The translations under genes and the position numbers were made by a program. DNA of 58,099 nucleotides from an uncultured beta proteobacterium (GTDB taxonomy: Bacteria; Pseudomonadota; Gammaproteobacteria; Burkholderiales; Burkholderiaceae_C). Where the stretch lies: contig CAIRAW010000013.1 in assembly GCA_903876735.1 (NCBI GenBank), positions 1 to 58,099 of the forward strand, read 5' to 3'. The notes under the pieces are model-generated. The model saw only the letters and a program-made list of their open reading frames with translations. It was not told the origin of the DNA and searched no databases. Positions 34,208-41,457 of the stretch are shown here, piece by piece (position 1 is the first letter of the stretch; every line of letters begins with the position of its first letter).

Positions 34208-35233
34208 TTGGGTTCTGACCTGCGCTGCCTGATCATCGCGCCCCAGTGGATCGGGGACGCGGTCATGACTGAGCCGCTGCTGCGCCGACTTGCCGCGCGC
34301 GGCGAACGTCTCACGGTGGGCGCACTGCCCTGGGTGGCACCGGTTTACCGGGCCATGGCGCAGGTGGCCGAGGTCATCGAGTTTCCATTTGCCCATGGCG
34401 GCCTGCAATTCAAGGCGCGCCACAGCCTGGCGCGCAAGATTGAAGGCCAGTTTGATGTCGCCTACATCTGCCCCAACTCCCTGAAAAGCGCACTGCTGCC
34501 GTTTCTGGCCAGCATCCCCAAGCGCGTCGGCTACCTGGGTGAAGCAAGGGTTGGCCTGCTGACGCACCGGCTGAAGAATCCGCCCAAAAAGCAGCGTCCG
34601 GCCATGGTCGCGTTCTACTCGGCACTCAGCGGCGACGGCGACATTGACAGCGACCGCCCGCAGTTGCAGCTCAAGTCCGGCGAACTCGAAAAGGGCTTGC
34701 AACAGATGGGCCTGCAGCGCGGCGGCTACGACGTCATGGCACCGGGCGCCGAATTCGGCCCGGCCAAACGCTGGCCGGCAGCCCATTTTGCCGAGCTGGC
34801 GCAGCAACTCGATCGAAGCGTGGTGCTGCTCGGCTCCGGCAAGGAATTCGACCTGTGCGATGAAATCGCCGCCAGCGTGAACGCACGGACACCGGACAAG
34901 TGCCTGAATCTGGCGGGAACAACAACGCTGGCCCAGGCTTTTGCCGCCATCGCGGCGGCACGCTGCGTCATCAGCAATGATTCGGGTCTGATGCATGTGG
35001 CAGCGGCTTTTGGCGTGCCACAGGTCGCGCTGTTCGGCTCCAGCAGCCCGCTGCACACGCCCCCCCTGAACGCGAAAGCGGCCGTGCTCTGGCTCAAGAA
35101 CGATCCCGAATTGCGGCCGGCGCTCGATTGCGCACCGTGCTTCGAGCGCGTCTGCCCGCTGGGCCATACCCGCTGCCTGAACACCATCACGCCGGCCATG
35201 GTGCTGCAAGGCTTGCTACGCGTGACACGGTAG
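34208..35233 (+). CDS. waaF: ADP-heptose:LPS heptosyltransferase II (GT9)
   Basis: This 341-residue cytosolic glycosyltransferase adds the second heptose to the inner core of lipopolysaccharide. Family motifs are IIAPQWIGDAVMTEPLL at the N-terminus, MAPGAEFGPAKRWP, and SNDSGLMHVAAAFG with ALFGSSSP near the C-terminus. No ATG exists early enough in frame: the first ATG would remove the conserved IIAPQWIGD strand, so translation probably starts at TTG 34208, six bases after the zf-CHCC stop. Length matches WaaF. Confidence 0.9.
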   Translation: MGSDLRCLIIAPQWIGDAVMTEPLLRRLAARGERLTVGALPWVAPVYRAMAQVAEVIEFPFAHGGLQFKARHSLARKIEGQFDVAYICPNSLKSALLPFLASIPKRVGYLGEARVGLLTHRLKNPPKKQRPAMVAFYSALSGDGDIDSDRPQLQLKSGELEKGLQQMGLQRGGYDVMAPGAEFGPAKRWPAAHFAELAQQLDRSVVLLGSGKEFDLCDEIAASVNARTPDKCLNLAGTTTLAQAFAAIAAARCVISNDSGLMHVAAAFGVPQVALFGSSSPLHTPPLNAKAAVLWLKNDPELRPALDCAPCFERVCPLGHTRCLNTITPAMVLQGLLRVTR

Positions 35234-35489
35234 GCGCCCCCGGCGGCGGCGGACTTCCAAAAAAAAAGCCACCCGAAGGTGGCTTGGAAACATCCCAAAA
35301 AGGATCAGAACACCGGAGGCGTCAATTTTGGAAGGTTGGAACCCATTTTTATATTGACTTACCTTCAGCGCTCAATCACTGTGTGACAGCAGCTGGCCTA
35401 ACTTTACCCAGCACATTGAGAACAATCTATCCCCCGATCGGGGGATTTTGAGGACTTTTTGGCAGAAAAACAGCAGTTTTTTGCCAAGT
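35234..35489. other. Intergenic region with two hairpins
   Basis: About 256 bases between convergent waaF and a kinase gene. It holds the terminator at 35261-35285 and a perfect palindrome CCCCCGATCGGGGG (35431-35444) followed by ATTTT, which may also terminate transcription. The rest shows no gene. Confidence 0.6.
35261..35285 (-). terminator. Terminator for the RstAB-like pair
   Basis: AAGCCACC (35266-35273), CGAA loop, GGTGGCTT (35278-35285). On the minus strand the hairpin is followed by an uninterrupted T-run, so it terminates leftward transcripts. On the plus strand there is no T-run. Confidence 0.8.
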
Positions 35490-36794
35490 TCAGGCTTTGT
35501 TGCCAGCCCCCAGCGGCAGTTGAACCACAAAACAGGCGCCGCCCTCGGGCCGGTTTTCGCAGCGCACGCTGCCGCCATGGCGCAGGGCGATCGATTTCAC
35601 CAGGGCCAGCCCAAGCCCGACACCACCATCGCGCTCCGTGGCACCGGGCAGGCGGTAAAAAGGCTCAAAAATGCGTTCACGCAATTCCGCTGGTACGCCG
35701 GGGCCGCGGTCGCAAACGTGGATCAGCGCGTGCTGCTGCGTCTTTTCCAGCGTCACGCTGATCTCGCCGGCGGCGTGACGGCGCGCATTCTCCAGCAGGT
35801 TGCGCATGACCCGTCGCAGCAACTTGCTCACACCCTGGACCGGCAAAGCAGTGCTGGCGGCGCTCGGCCCAGCATCGTCAGGCGCCTGAATGATCAGTTC
35901 GGCGCCGGCGCGGGCACACTCCTCGGCCGCCAGCCCGATCAGGTCGACCGACTCGACCGTGCCCAGATCGGCTTCCCGGGCATCAAGCCGGCTGGCGAGC
36001 AGGATTTCCTCAATCAACTGGTCGAGCTCGGCAATATTGCGCGTAATCTCGTTCTTCCAGGTCGGTGGCGACTTGAGCGGCACCGCGCCAGCTGCGGCGG
36101 TCTGCGGCCCCATCAGTTCCAGCCCCATGCGGATACGGGTGAGCGGCGAACGCAGCTCATGCGAAGCGTTGGCCAGCAGGGACCTTTGCGAAGCCAGCAG
36201 GGTTTCGTGTGACTTCACCAGGTTCTCGACGCGCTCGGCGGCATGGTTGAAGCGCTTGGCCAGAAAGGCAACCTCGTCCTGACCCGACTCCGATACACGG
36301 ACCGAGAGGTCGCCTTCACCCCACTGTTCGACGCCATCTTGCAGCCGCTCAAGCCGACGCGTTAGCTTGCGGATGATCGGGTAGGTGGCCAGCGCCACCG
36401 CCACGGCCACCAGCGTCAGGGTCCAGAAGAAGCCGAAGGGGGCCAGGTTCCAGGGCGAACGGGGCGGGCGCGGCAACTGCATGTGCACGATTTGGCCGTC
36501 GCGCATCAGCACCACAAACTCGGGGCCGTAGCCGCTCTGGTCTTCCGGCAGACCGAACGAAGGTGCCTGCGCCTGCGGCTCACCTGAGGGTTGGACCCCG
36601 ATGGTGGCCCCTGGCGGGCGCCGGCGCCGGGTGTGGCCATTGCCAATGATTTGCCCGGCCTCGTTGCGCATGACAACGTCGCGCAGCGGGGGCTCAACCG
36701 TCAGCCGCCAGGCCCAGCCAACCAGAAAAGTCAGCACCGCGACGGCCAGCACCACGGCCAGCCATATGCGTGCATACAACTTGCGCAGGAACAT
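35490..36794 (-). CDS. Sensor histidine kinase (RstB/CpxA-like)
   Basis: This 434-residue kinase has two transmembrane helices (about 10-30 and 120-140), a periplasmic loop rich in Pro and Arg, and a HAMP linker (YPIIRKLTRRLERLQ). HisKA carries His212 in NASHELRSPL, and the HATPase has NLLENARRHA, DRGPGVP and GGVGLGLALVKSI. It starts two bases after the stop of its regulator on the same strand. The signal is unknown; RstB/CpxA relatives sense envelope or pH stress. Confidence 0.92.
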   Translation of the reverse strand: MFLRKLYARIWLAVVLAVAVLTFLVGWAWRLTVEPPLRDVVMRNEAGQIIGNGHTRRRRPPGATIGVQPSGEPQAQAPSFGLPEDQSGYGPEFVVLMRDGQIVHMQLPRPPRSPWNLAPFGFFWTLTLVAVAVALATYPIIRKLTRRLERLQDGVEQWGEGDLSVRVSESGQDEVAFLAKRFNHAAERVENLVKSHETLLASQRSLLANASHELRSPLTRIRMGLELMGPQTAAAGAVPLKSPPTWKNEITRNIAELDQLIEEILLASRLDAREADLGTVESVDLIGLAAEECARAGAELIIQAPDDAGPSAASTALPVQGVSKLLRRVMRNLLENARRHAAGEISVTLEKTQQHALIHVCDRGPGVPAELRERIFEPFYRLPGATERDGGVGLGLALVKSIALRHGGSVRCENRPEGGACFVVQLPLGAGNKA

Positions 36795-36796
36795 GT

Positions 36797-37501
36797 TCAG
36801 TCTTGCTGGCGCGCAAACACGTAGCCGACGCCACGCACGGTGAGGATGCGCCGCGGCTCCTTCGGGTCGGCCTCGATGGCGGCGCGAATGCGCCCCATGT
36901 GCACGTCGATCGAACGGTCGAAGGCATCGAGCTCGCGGCCGCGCACCGCTTCCATGATCTGGTCGCGCGTCAAGACCCGGCCGGCGCGCTCGGCCAGCGC
37001 CACCAGCAGGTCAAACTGGTAGGACGTCAGGTCGCAGGCTTGGCCGGCCACGCTGACAATGCGCGCATCGCGGTCGATCTCGAGCGAGCCAAAGCGCAGT
37101 TGCTTGCTCAGCTCCGGAGCACCCTCGACGCGCCGGCGCAGCACCGCACGAATGCGCGCCAGCAACTCGCGCGGCTCGAACGGCTTGGGCAGGTAGTCAT
37201 CGGCACCGATTTCGAGCCCGATGATGCGGTCCATCGGATCGCCTTTGGCGGTCAGCATCAGCACCGGCACCTGGGCGCGCGCGCCAGGCAGGGCGCGGAT
37301 GCGCCGGCAGACATCGAGTCCGTCCATGTCGGGCAACATCAGGTCCAGGATCACCAGGTCAGGGGTGCCGCTCTGCACGGCGGCCAGGCCGCTATGGCCG
37401 TCACCGGCATGGCTGACCTCGAAACCGGACTGTCCCAGGTACTCGCCCACCATCTGTGCCAGGCGGGCATCGTCTTCAATCATCAACAAGTGCTGGCTCA
37501 T
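36797..37501 (-). CDS. OmpR-family response regulator (RstA-like)
   Basis: This 234-residue regulator has a receiver with phospho-acceptor Asp53 (LVILDLMLPDMDG), the acidic MIEDD pair, and Lys in LPKPFEP. The winged-helix domain ends in VHMGRIRAAIEADPKEPRRILTVRGVGYVF. It is the first gene of the pair with the RstB-like kinase. Target genes are not evident from the sequence. Confidence 0.93.
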   Translation of the reverse strand: MSQHLLMIEDDARLAQMVGEYLGQSGFEVSHAGDGHSGLAAVQSGTPDLVILDLMLPDMDGLDVCRRIRALPGARAQVPVLMLTAKGDPMDRIIGLEIGADDYLPKPFEPRELLARIRAVLRRRVEGAPELSKQLRFGSLEIDRDARIVSVAGQACDLTSYQFDLLVALAERAGRVLTRDQIMEAVRGRELDAFDRSIDVHMGRIRAAIEADPKEPRRILTVRGVGYVFARQQD

Positions 37502-37580
37502 GGCGGCAGTCTAAGCCAGCGCCCGCTCAAGCGCTTGCGGCGACGGTAAAGTTAGGTAAACGGAAGCGGAATCAGCCGCA

Positions 37581-38906
37581 TCAGGCTTTTCTGCTTCGGG
37601 ACGCCAGCCACACCAGCAGCAGCACCGGAACGCCCAGCAGGGCCGTGGCCAGGAAAAAATTCTGATAACCGAAGGCATCGACATAGCGGCCCGAGTAACC
37701 GGCCAGAAACTTCGGCGCCAGCAGCATCACCGAGCTGAAGATGGCGTACTGGGTGGCCGAGTAATTGAGGTTGGTCAGGCTCGACAGGTAGGCGATGAAA
37801 GCAGCCGAGGCAATGCCGCTGGAGAGGTTGTCGGCCGAGATCACGAAAATCAGCGAGCTCACGTCATGGCCGCGTGTGAAGAGCCAGGCGAACAGCAGAT
37901 TGCTGGCTGCGCTGAGCACGGCGCCCAGCATCAGCACGCGCATCACACCGAGCCGCAGCGACATCGCGCCGCCAATGAAGGCGCCGGCCAGCGTCATGAT
38001 GACGCCGTAGATCTTGGTCACGGCCGCCACCTCGTCCTTGGTGTAGCCCATGTCGACATAAAACGGATTGGCCATGATGCCCATCACCACATCGCTGATG
38101 CGGTAGATTGCGATCAGCGCCAGGATCAGCATGGCCTGGCGGCCATAGCGCCGCAGAAAATCGGCAAACGGCTCGATCAGGGCGCCGCGCAGCCATTCGG
38201 CCAGGTTCTTCGCTTTCGGCATGAGGCGGTGCGCCGGCTCGGGCGACAGCAGCACCGTCACCATGCCCAGCAGCATCGACGCCGCCATCACCAGGTAGGC
38301 GCTTTGCCAGGCGCTGTGCTGGTAACTGGCCATACCGGGCACTTCGGAGCGCGCGGCCAGCCACAGCACACCGGCGCCCGACCAGATCATGGCCAGGCGG
38401 TACCCGGTCTGGTAAGCAGCGGCCAGCGCGGCCTGCCGATCGGTGTTGGCCGACTCGATGCGAAAGGCGTCCAGGGCAATGTCCTGTGTTGCGGAACCGA
38501 AGGCGACCGAGAGCGCACCCCAGACCACCGGCTGCAAGGCCACGCGCGGGTCGTTGAACGACATCGCCACCAAACCCGCCATCACCGCCAGTTGCGCCAG
38601 CAGCAGCCAACTGCGCCGACGGCCGAGCCAACGCGTCAGGATCGGGATCGGCAACCAGTCCACCAGCGGCGCCCAGACCCATTTGAAGGCGTAGGCCAGG
38701 CCGACCCAGCTCAAGTAGCCGATGGTGGTTCGGTCGATGCCGGCCTCGCGCAGCCAGAAGCTCAGCGTGCCCAACACCAGCAACAGCGGCAGCCCGGCGG
38801 AAAAGCCCAGCAGCAGCATGCGCAGGCTGGGTGGCTCAAGGTAGACCTTGAAAGTAGCCAGCCACGTGGGCTTGATTTGTTGGGCGTCGGGGGCACTTGG
38901 AGTCAT
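37581..38906 (-). CDS. ampG: Muropeptide MFS permease AmpG
   Basis: This 441-residue inner-membrane transporter imports anhydro-muropeptides during cell-wall recycling. The AmpG pattern is clear: FSAGLPLLLVLGTLSFWLREAG at the first helix, WVGLAYAFKWVWAPLVD, the acidic motif SATQDIALDAFRIE, and about 12-14 hydrophobic segments. In many bacteria its substrate influences beta-lactamase induction, but no ampR/ampC is nearby. The divergent M48 protease starts 35 bases away. Confidence 0.93.
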   Translation of the reverse strand: MTPSAPDAQQIKPTWLATFKVYLEPPSLRMLLLGFSAGLPLLLVLGTLSFWLREAGIDRTTIGYLSWVGLAYAFKWVWAPLVDWLPIPILTRWLGRRRSWLLLAQLAVMAGLVAMSFNDPRVALQPVVWGALSVAFGSATQDIALDAFRIESANTDRQAALAAAYQTGYRLAMIWSGAGVLWLAARSEVPGMASYQHSAWQSAYLVMAASMLLGMVTVLLSPEPAHRLMPKAKNLAEWLRGALIEPFADFLRRYGRQAMLILALIAIYRISDVVMGIMANPFYVDMGYTKDEVAAVTKIYGVIMTLAGAFIGGAMSLRLGVMRVLMLGAVLSAASNLLFAWLFTRGHDVSSLIFVISADNLSSGIASAAFIAYLSSLTNLNYSATQYAIFSSVMLLAPKFLAGYSGRYVDAFGYQNFFLATALLGVPVLLLVWLASRSRKA

Positions 38907-38940
38907 GCGTCAATAATACGCGCTGCCCCTGCTGCCCACG

Positions 38941-39783
38941 ATGCCGAACCTGATACCCCTGCCCTTGCTGCGCAATCTGACGCTGGCGCTGACACTGTGC
39001 ACCGCTGCAGTGCTGCCCGCGCTCGCGCGCGAGGGTGTCGACGTCGGCGCCAACTCGGCTTTCAGCCGACTGGTGCCGGCCGAGAACGTGGAGCGCTCGG
39101 CCACGCAGCAATACGCCCAACTGCTGCAGCAAGCCGCCAGCCAGAATGCGCTGGGGCCGAAGGACAGTGCGCAGGTCAAGCGCCTGCGTGCCATCGCCCA
39201 GCGCATCATTCCGTTTGCCGTGGCCTGGAACCCGCGCGCCCGCGACTGGCAGTGGGAAGTGAACCTGATCGGCAGCCGCCAGGTCAACGCCTTTTGCATG
39301 CCCGGCGGCAAAATCGCTTTCTACAGCGGCATCCTGCAGCAACTCAAACTCAGCGACGACGAGGTGGCGATGGTGATGGGCCACGAGGTGGCGCATGCGC
39401 TGCGCGAGCACGCACGCAAGCGCATGGGCAAGAACGCCGTCACGCAAGGTGCGGCACGCATCGGCGGCGCCGTGGCTGCGAGCGTGTTGGGCATCGACCC
39501 GCGACTGACCGATGCAGCCGCGCGCGGTGGCGCCAACCTGCTGACGCTGGAGTTCAGCCGCGAGGACGAATCAGAGGCCGATCTGGTCGGCATGGAACTG
39601 GCTGCCCGCGCCGGCTACGACCCGCGCGCCGGCGTCACACTTTGGCAAAAAATGGGCACCGCCAACAAAAACGCGCCGCCGCAGTGGCTCTCGACCCACC
39701 CCTCCGGCAAGTCGCGCATCAAGGAAATCGAAGCCAACCTGCCCAAGGTGCTGCCGCTGTATGAGCGGGCGAAGCGGGGGTAG
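38941..39783 (+). CDS. M48-family metalloprotease (LoiP/YcaL-like)
   Basis: This 280-residue exported protease has a signal peptide (about 1-29, ending ALA). The zinc site HEVAH is at residues 148-152, and the third-ligand region EDESEAD is at about 208-214. GAFCMPGG-like text (NAFCMPGGKIAFYSG) is the usual M48 strand. Such proteases work in the periplasm or on the outer membrane in quality control. No Shine-Dalgarno is obvious before ATG 38941. Confidence 0.9.
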   Translation: MPNLIPLPLLRNLTLALTLCTAAVLPALAREGVDVGANSAFSRLVPAENVERSATQQYAQLLQQAASQNALGPKDSAQVKRLRAIAQRIIPFAVAWNPRARDWQWEVNLIGSRQVNAFCMPGGKIAFYSGILQQLKLSDDEVAMVMGHEVAHALREHARKRMGKNAVTQGAARIGGAVAASVLGIDPRLTDAAARGGANLLTLEFSREDESEADLVGMELAARAGYDPRAGVTLWQKMGTANKNAPPQWLSTHPSGKSRIKEIEANLPKVLPLYERAKRG

Positions 39784-39831
39784 ATCGCGCGCCTGCAACG
39801 CCTGTGAGCGACGGCTGGTAGACTGCCGGCC

Positions 39832-40344
39832 ATGCGATCGATCTTTACTTTTTTGCTGCTGTGTCTGGCGTTGGCCACGCCGCCGGTCTTTGCCAAAACC
39901 CCGGGTGAGGTTGAAATTGGCGGCACGTTGCGCGAGGCCACGATGCTGGGCTTGTCCGGACCGTCGCGCAAACTCTCGGAGTTTCGCGGCAGGCCGCTGA
40001 TCATCAACGTCTGGGCCAGCTGGTGCGGACCGTGCCGGCAGGAGATAGGCTCGCTCGAGCGCCTGGCGCGCAGCAAGCTCGGCAAGCAGTTCACCGTGAT
40101 TGGCATCTCGACCGACGACTATCCCGAAGCGGCCAAGGCCTTTGTGAAACACTCGGGCACCAGCTTCAGCCACTTCATTGACCAGCGATTGCTGCTGGAA
40201 AACATGCTGGGCGCCGAGAAGTTGCCGCTGACGCTGCTGGTCGACGCCAATGGCAAGGTGCTGGGCAAGTACTACGGCGCCGAGGAATGGGACAGCCCGC
40301 AGGCCTTCAAGCTGGTCTCGAAGGCGTTCCGCATTCCGATGTGA
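39832..40344 (+). CDS. TlpA/ResA-like periplasmic thioredoxin
   Basis: This 170-residue protein has a signal peptide (1-21, ending FAK). The thioredoxin fold carries the active-site WCGPC (Cys65, Cys68) after GRPLIINVWAS. A cis-Pro is present in KLPLTLLV. Members reduce disulfides of apocytochromes or envelope proteins. The ATG has no Shine-Dalgarno, and TAGACT (39819-39824) lies seven bases upstream, so it may be leaderless. The stop overlaps the next ATG (TGATG). Confidence 0.9.
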   Translation: MRSIFTFLLLCLALATPPVFAKTPGEVEIGGTLREATMLGLSGPSRKLSEFRGRPLIINVWASWCGPCRQEIGSLERLARSKLGKQFTVIGISTDDYPEAAKAFVKHSGTSFSHFIDQRLLLENMLGAEKLPLTLLVDANGKVLGKYYGAEEWDSPQAFKLVSKAFRIPM

Positions 40345-40775
40345 TGGCTGAGCAGAGAATCGCGGCCCGACCCAAGAACCAGCTCGCGGCGCATACGCCC
40401 TGCCCCTGCGGCAGCGGCCAGACTTATGTCGACTGCTGCGGCGCGTGGCACGCCGGACTGAACGAAGGCCGCCACGCACCCACACCCGAAGCCCTGATGC
40501 GCTCACGCTACAGCGCCTATGTGCTGGGGCTGATCAACTACCTGCTGGCAACCTGGCACCCGGCCACCGCGCCGGGTGAACTGGAACTGGCGCCGCTCAA
40601 GTGGCTGGGGCTGGAAGTGCGCCACGCCGAACAGTCAGGCGACGCCGGCGTGGTGGAGTTTGTGGCGCGCTGCCGCGAGAATGGCCGCGCCCAGCGCATG
40701 CACGAGATCAGCCGCTTTGTGCGCGAAGAAGGGCGCTGGTACTACATCGACGGGCAGATGCCGGAGCCGGACTGA
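40344..40775 (+). CDS. YchJ-like SEC-C zinc-binding protein (UPF0225)
   Basis: This 143-residue protein carries the SEC-C-type zinc motif PCPCGSGQTYVDCCG near the N-terminus (Cys20, Cys22, and the CC pair). The YchJ domain follows: ALMRSRYSAYV, YLLATWHP, FVREEGRWYYIDG. Function is not established for the family. The ATG overlaps the TlpA stop by one base, so the two are co-translated. Confidence 0.9.
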   Translation: MAEQRIAARPKNQLAAHTPCPCGSGQTYVDCCGAWHAGLNEGRHAPTPEALMRSRYSAYVLGLINYLLATWHPATAPGELELAPLKWLGLEVRHAEQSGDAGVVEFVARCRENGRAQRMHEISRFVREEGRWYYIDGQMPEPD

Positions 40776-40802
40776 TCCGACTTTGTCATCCCGCCCCGGA
40801 CT

Positions 40803-40902
40803 GTCATCCCGGACTCGATCCGGGATCCATGCCTTCTGACTGTGCCACGCGCAGCATGGATTGCGGGTCGGGGTCCGCAATGACACGTCCGGGCGCAATG
40901 AC
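40803..40902 (+). repeat. 100-bp dispersed repeat, copy 2
   Basis: GTCATCCCGGACTCGATCC...CATGCCTTCTGAC...CCACGCG...TGGATTGC...CCGCAATGAC...GGGCGCAATGAC, the same 100-bp unit as at 10335-10434 but in opposite orientation. It lies between the YchJ-like gene and the convergent PEBP gene. Confidence 0.85.
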
Positions 40903-40927
40903 AATTTCCAACAACAACGAGTCGGGT

Positions 40928-41428
40928 TCAAGGCCGCCCGTAGCGTGCCGTGAAAGTGGCCTTGCCCAGGCTGGTGGCATTGATCATGAAACCGGCCAGC
41001 GCGGCGGTGGCGTCGAGCGGAATATCAAGCACGTCTTTGAGCGCATGCACGGTGAAGATGTAACGGTGCGGCGCGTCACCGGGTGGCGGCGCACAGCCGC
41101 CCCAGGCTGCCACACCGTAGTCGATACGCACATGGCGCGCACCCTTGGGCAGATTGGCGCCACCTTCGGCACCGGCATTGGGCGCCAACTCGGTCACATC
41201 AGCCGGGATATTGATCACCACCCAGTGCCACCAGCCCGAACCCGAAGGTGCATCGGGGTCGTAAACGGTGACGGCAAAGGCCTTGGTGCCAGCCGGCGCA
41301 CCCTGCCACTTGAGCGCGGGCGACTTGTTCTCGCCGGAACAGCCGAAGCCGTTGTATTCAAAGCGCTGCGGAATCAGGGCGTCGGCCTGGATCTCCGGGC
41401 TCGACAGCACAAAAGCGGTTTGCGTCAT
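40928..41428 (-). CDS. YbhB/YbcL-family Raf kinase inhibitor-like (PEBP) protein
   Basis: This 166-residue protein has the PEBP fold: FGCSGENKSPALKW, VYDPDAPSGSGWWHWVV with the anion-binding DPDAP, and GGCAPPPGDAPHRYIFTVHAL. The family binds phosphate groups or phospholipid heads; bacterial roles are unclear. GGAG lies upstream of ATG 41428. The topB stop is 29 bases before this start, so the two may share a transcript. Confidence 0.9.
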   Translation of the reverse strand: MTQTAFVLSSPEIQADALIPQRFEYNGFGCSGENKSPALKWQGAPAGTKAFAVTVYDPDAPSGSGWWHWVVINIPADVTELAPNAGAEGGANLPKGARHVRIDYGVAAWGGCAPPPGDAPHRYIFTVHALKDVLDIPLDATAALAGFMINATSLGKATFTARYGRP

Positions 41429-41457
41429 GGCACTCTCCTGTGTGATGAATCGTAATG

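Noticed and set aside
37866..39764. 632-codon plus-strand open frame across ampG and the M48 gene
   Set aside because: It shadows two confident genes in other frames.
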